DNA from: Fimbriimonadales bacterium
Lineage (GTDB): Bacteria > Armatimonadota > Fimbriimonadia > Fimbriimonadales > Fimbriimonadaceae
Assembly (NCBI GenBank): GCA_026392145.1
Contig: JAPLCS010000148.1
Location: 1 to 16,242, forward strand
Reading direction: 5' to 3'
Length of the DNA stretch: 16,242 nt
Part shown: positions 14,838 through 16,242 of the stretch, one piece after another
Layout of the letters: each line of letters starts with the position of its first letter
How positions within the stretch are numbered: position 1 is the first letter of the stretch
The notes under the pieces: generated by a model
Told to the model about the DNA's origin: nothing
The model's input: only the letters and a program-made list of their open reading frames with translations
The model's database searches: none
Program-made: the position numbers and the translations under genes

Positions 14838-15081
14838 GGTATCCAAGCCACTCAAAATGCTCACTTTTCTTCAACTAATCACCGGTGGTTTCAACTTTTC
14901 GATCCATCTAAATGGGACAAGAGCTGAATTCTTTTGACTCTAAAATCGATATTTTGACAAGCAAATTGCACCAAACATCAAGACTTGTCCCAACATAAAA
15001 GTCCAAAGATTTTCAACACGGTTTTTTGAGCATTTTCCTTTGGTACGTTACTGATGGCGAACAAGCCAAGACGTGAAAACA

Positions 15082-15768
15082 ATGAAAACATTCCCCCTAG
15101 TTCTGACCCTCGGAATCACCGCTCTCTCCATCATCGGATGCGGAGGTAGTGGCGTAACCACAACCCCTGAAACCAAACTGCGCGTGGTCCATGCATCACC
15201 AACCGCTCCAAACGTTGACGTTCTCGTTGGCAACACCGTGGCCTTCTCAAACGTGGCGTACTTTGCAGAGGGCCTAAAAACGGTCCCTGCTGGTACCACT
15301 CAAGTGCGAGTGCGGGCAACTGGTGGTACTACCGATGTCATCAACGCAAGCCCTAGTCTCGCAACTGGCAACTACACAACCATTCTTGCCATCAACAACC
15401 TCGCACAAATCGAACCGCTGGTGGTAACAGAACCAGATCAAGGTCCCGGTTCAGGTCAAGCCAGAGTAAGGCTCGTGCACGCCTCCCCAAGCACAGGCAA
15501 CGTAGATATTTACGTAACCGCTCCAACCGCCGCCCTACCAGCAACACCCACAGTCGCAAACGTTCCCTTCAAAGGAGTCAGCGCCGCCATTACCGTACCA
15601 TCAGGTAACTACAGAGTACGCATCACTCCAGCTGGCACCCCAGGAACCATTGCAATTGATACAGGATCAATCGCACTTGCATCAAACTCAGTCACAATCG
15701 CGGTCGCACTCGACAAAGCAACCGGTGGATCGCCACTAACATCCAGACTCTACACAACCAACTACTGA
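15082..15768 (+). CDS. DUF4397 domain lipoprotein
   Basis: Lipoprotein of about 228 residues. A signal peptide MKTFPLVLTLGITALSIIGC ends in a lipobox with Cys20, so the protein should be lipid-anchored outside the cytoplasm. Two repeats of the DUF4397 type follow, opening LRVVHASPTAPNVDVLVG (about 33-50) and VRLVHASPSTGNVDIYV (about 133-149), each predicted all-beta. The function of DUF4397 is unknown; it is common in secreted bacterial proteins. GTG 15073 is an alternative start that adds MKT before the same signal. No Shine-Dalgarno is evident for either. The stop codon lies inside the first unit of a 13-bp tandem repeat, and a strong terminator follows. It appears monocistronic. Confidence 0.8.
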   Translation: MKTFPLVLTLGITALSIIGCGGSGVTTTPETKLRVVHASPTAPNVDVLVGNTVAFSNVAYFAEGLKTVPAGTTQVRVRATGGTTDVINASPSLATGNYTTILAINNLAQIEPLVVTEPDQGPGSGQARVRLVHASPSTGNVDIYVTAPTAALPATPTVANVPFKGVSAAITVPSGNYRVRITPAGTPGTIAIDTGSIALASNSVTIAVALDKATGGSPLTSRLYTTNY

Positions 15769-15810
15769 GCCCAACTACTGAGCCCAACTACTGAGCCCAA
15801 CTATTGAGCC
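15759..15810. repeat. Four tandem copies of a 13-bp unit spanning a stop codon
   Basis: CAACTACTGAGCC is repeated four times head to tail (15759, 15772, 15785, 15798); the last copy has one change (ACTATTGAG). The first copy encodes the final Asn-Tyr and TGA stop of the DUF4397 gene. As 13 is not a multiple of three, the copies place a TGA in each reading frame. Confidence 0.95.
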
Positions 15811-15815
15811 AAACC

Positions 15816-15854
15816 CTCCAGCCCTTCATTCCCGAAGGGCTGGAGTTTGCTTTT
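15816..15854 (+). terminator. Strong Rho-independent terminator after the DUF4397 gene
   Basis: CTCCAGCCCTTC (15816-15827) pairs perfectly over 12 bp with GAAGGGCTGGAG (15834-15845) around a 6-nt loop, followed by TTTGCTTTT. It lies 48 nt past the stop codon, immediately after the tandem repeat. This is the clearest terminator in the window. Confidence 0.9.
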
Positions 15855-15877
15855 CAAAATCACTTCACCCAAGTACC

Positions 15878-15919
15878 AAGATTCTGCAAAAGCATCTTAT
15901 AAGCGTCTCTAAGAATCTT
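15878..15919. repeat. 8-bp inverted repeat upstream of the methyltransferase gene
   Basis: AAGATTCT (15878-15885) and AGAATCTT (15912-15919) are perfect inverted copies 26 nt apart, ending 28 nt before the ATG at 15948. It could be a regulatory hairpin or a chance match. Confidence 0.3.
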
Positions 15920-15947
15920 TCAAATTTGACCGAGAATTCACTTACCT

Positions 15948-16242
15948 ATGATTGAACTCGACGGTCGTCCCTATACGATAGAGGTCCCAATGGACAATGG
16001 TAGCTCGTTACTGATCACCCACGACGGGCAGCAAACCATCCGCCCTCCGTATACTTATGCCGCCGACGGATTTGCGACCCACCATAATGCGTCCTGTCTG
16101 CTAGAACCCAAATTTCAAGAAGCGTATAACCTAGGCGCCAACTCAGGCCACACACTCATTCCACAAGGACAGCAGTTACATGTTGAATGGAGAGTGCACC
16201 AGTACATTTGGGCCGCTTGGCACTGCAAACAGTTAGAAGGAG
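15948..16242 (+). CDS. Probable TylF/MycF-type O-methyltransferase (partial, C-terminus off window)
   Basis: The first 98 codons of a gene running off the right edge. No signal peptide. The segment FQEAYNLGANSGH (60-72) and then VEWRVHQYIWAAWHCKQLEG (79-98) matches the region just before SAM motif I in macrocin O-methyltransferase-like (TylF/MycF) proteins, where the next residues are usually DFVECGV; these are outside the window. Such enzymes methylate sugar or phenolic hydroxyls in natural products or polysaccharides. The ATG has no clear Shine-Dalgarno; TTGACC (15926-15931) lies upstream, without a matching -10. The family call rests on recalled similarity of about 40 residues. Confidence 0.5.
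   Translation, partial: MIELDGRPYTIEVPMDNGSSLLITHDGQQTIRPPYTYAADGFATHHNASCLLEPKFQEAYNLGANSGHTLIPQGQQLHVEWRVHQYIWAAWHCKQLEG

Noticed and set aside
14954..14959. Perfect -35 TTGACA upstream of the DUF4397 gene
   Set aside because: No acceptable -10 at 16-18 nt spacing.

Overview
The window reads as chromosomal DNA from a free-living Gram-negative-type bacterium: it has an Sec-type lipoprotein, a type IV pseudopilin with a prepilin peptidase site, secreted beta-propeller proteins and a c-type cytochrome. Moderately AT-rich composition, several -10 hexamers placed about 6 nt before the start codon, and the mix of pseudopilin, DUF4397 and PQQ-like propeller proteins suggest Armatimonadota (Fimbriimonadia-like). 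That placement is inference from gene content only, with low to moderate confidence.

Layout. 1-1144 (minus): the first 381 codons of dnaA, running off the left edge in early domain IV. 1356-4177 (plus): thiN (thiamine pyrophosphokinase) and uvrB (excision repair). 4200-7736 (plus): a secreted clan GH-A glycosidase, then three genes that together look like part of a lasso-peptide-type RiPP processing set: an NTP_transf_5 nucleotidyltransferase, a PqqD-like recognition protein and a McjB/B2-type transglutaminase-fold protease with its Cys-His-Asp triad. No asparagine-synthetase-like cyclase and no convincing precursor peptide lie beside them. 7819-9372 (plus): an exported c-type cytochrome with one CxxCH and a large unrecognised C-terminal part. 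9415-11427 (minus): a secreted PQQ-like beta-propeller protein, convergent with the cytochrome gene.

11428-11840 is a gene-poor spacer holding a 23-bp exact copy of a piece of the propeller gene. 11841-13780 (plus) is a tightly overlapping operon: an open frame interrupted by an in-frame TAG, a type II/IV pseudopilin, a small secreted protein, and a single-pass membrane protein. 13781-14466 is a decayed region with the C-terminal end of an IS630-family transposase on the minus strand. 14467-14814 (minus) is a small DUF5990-like gene. 15082-15768 (plus) is a DUF4397 lipoprotein whose stop codon lies inside a fourfold 13-bp tandem repeat, followed by a strong terminator. From 15948 a partial gene, probably a TylF/MycF-type O-methyltransferase, runs off the right edge.

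The most interesting part is the nucleotidyltransferase / PqqD-like / B2 protease cassette without a cyclase, overlapped by a secreted glycosidase gene. The interrupted head of the pseudopilin operon and the apparent leaderless promoters come next.
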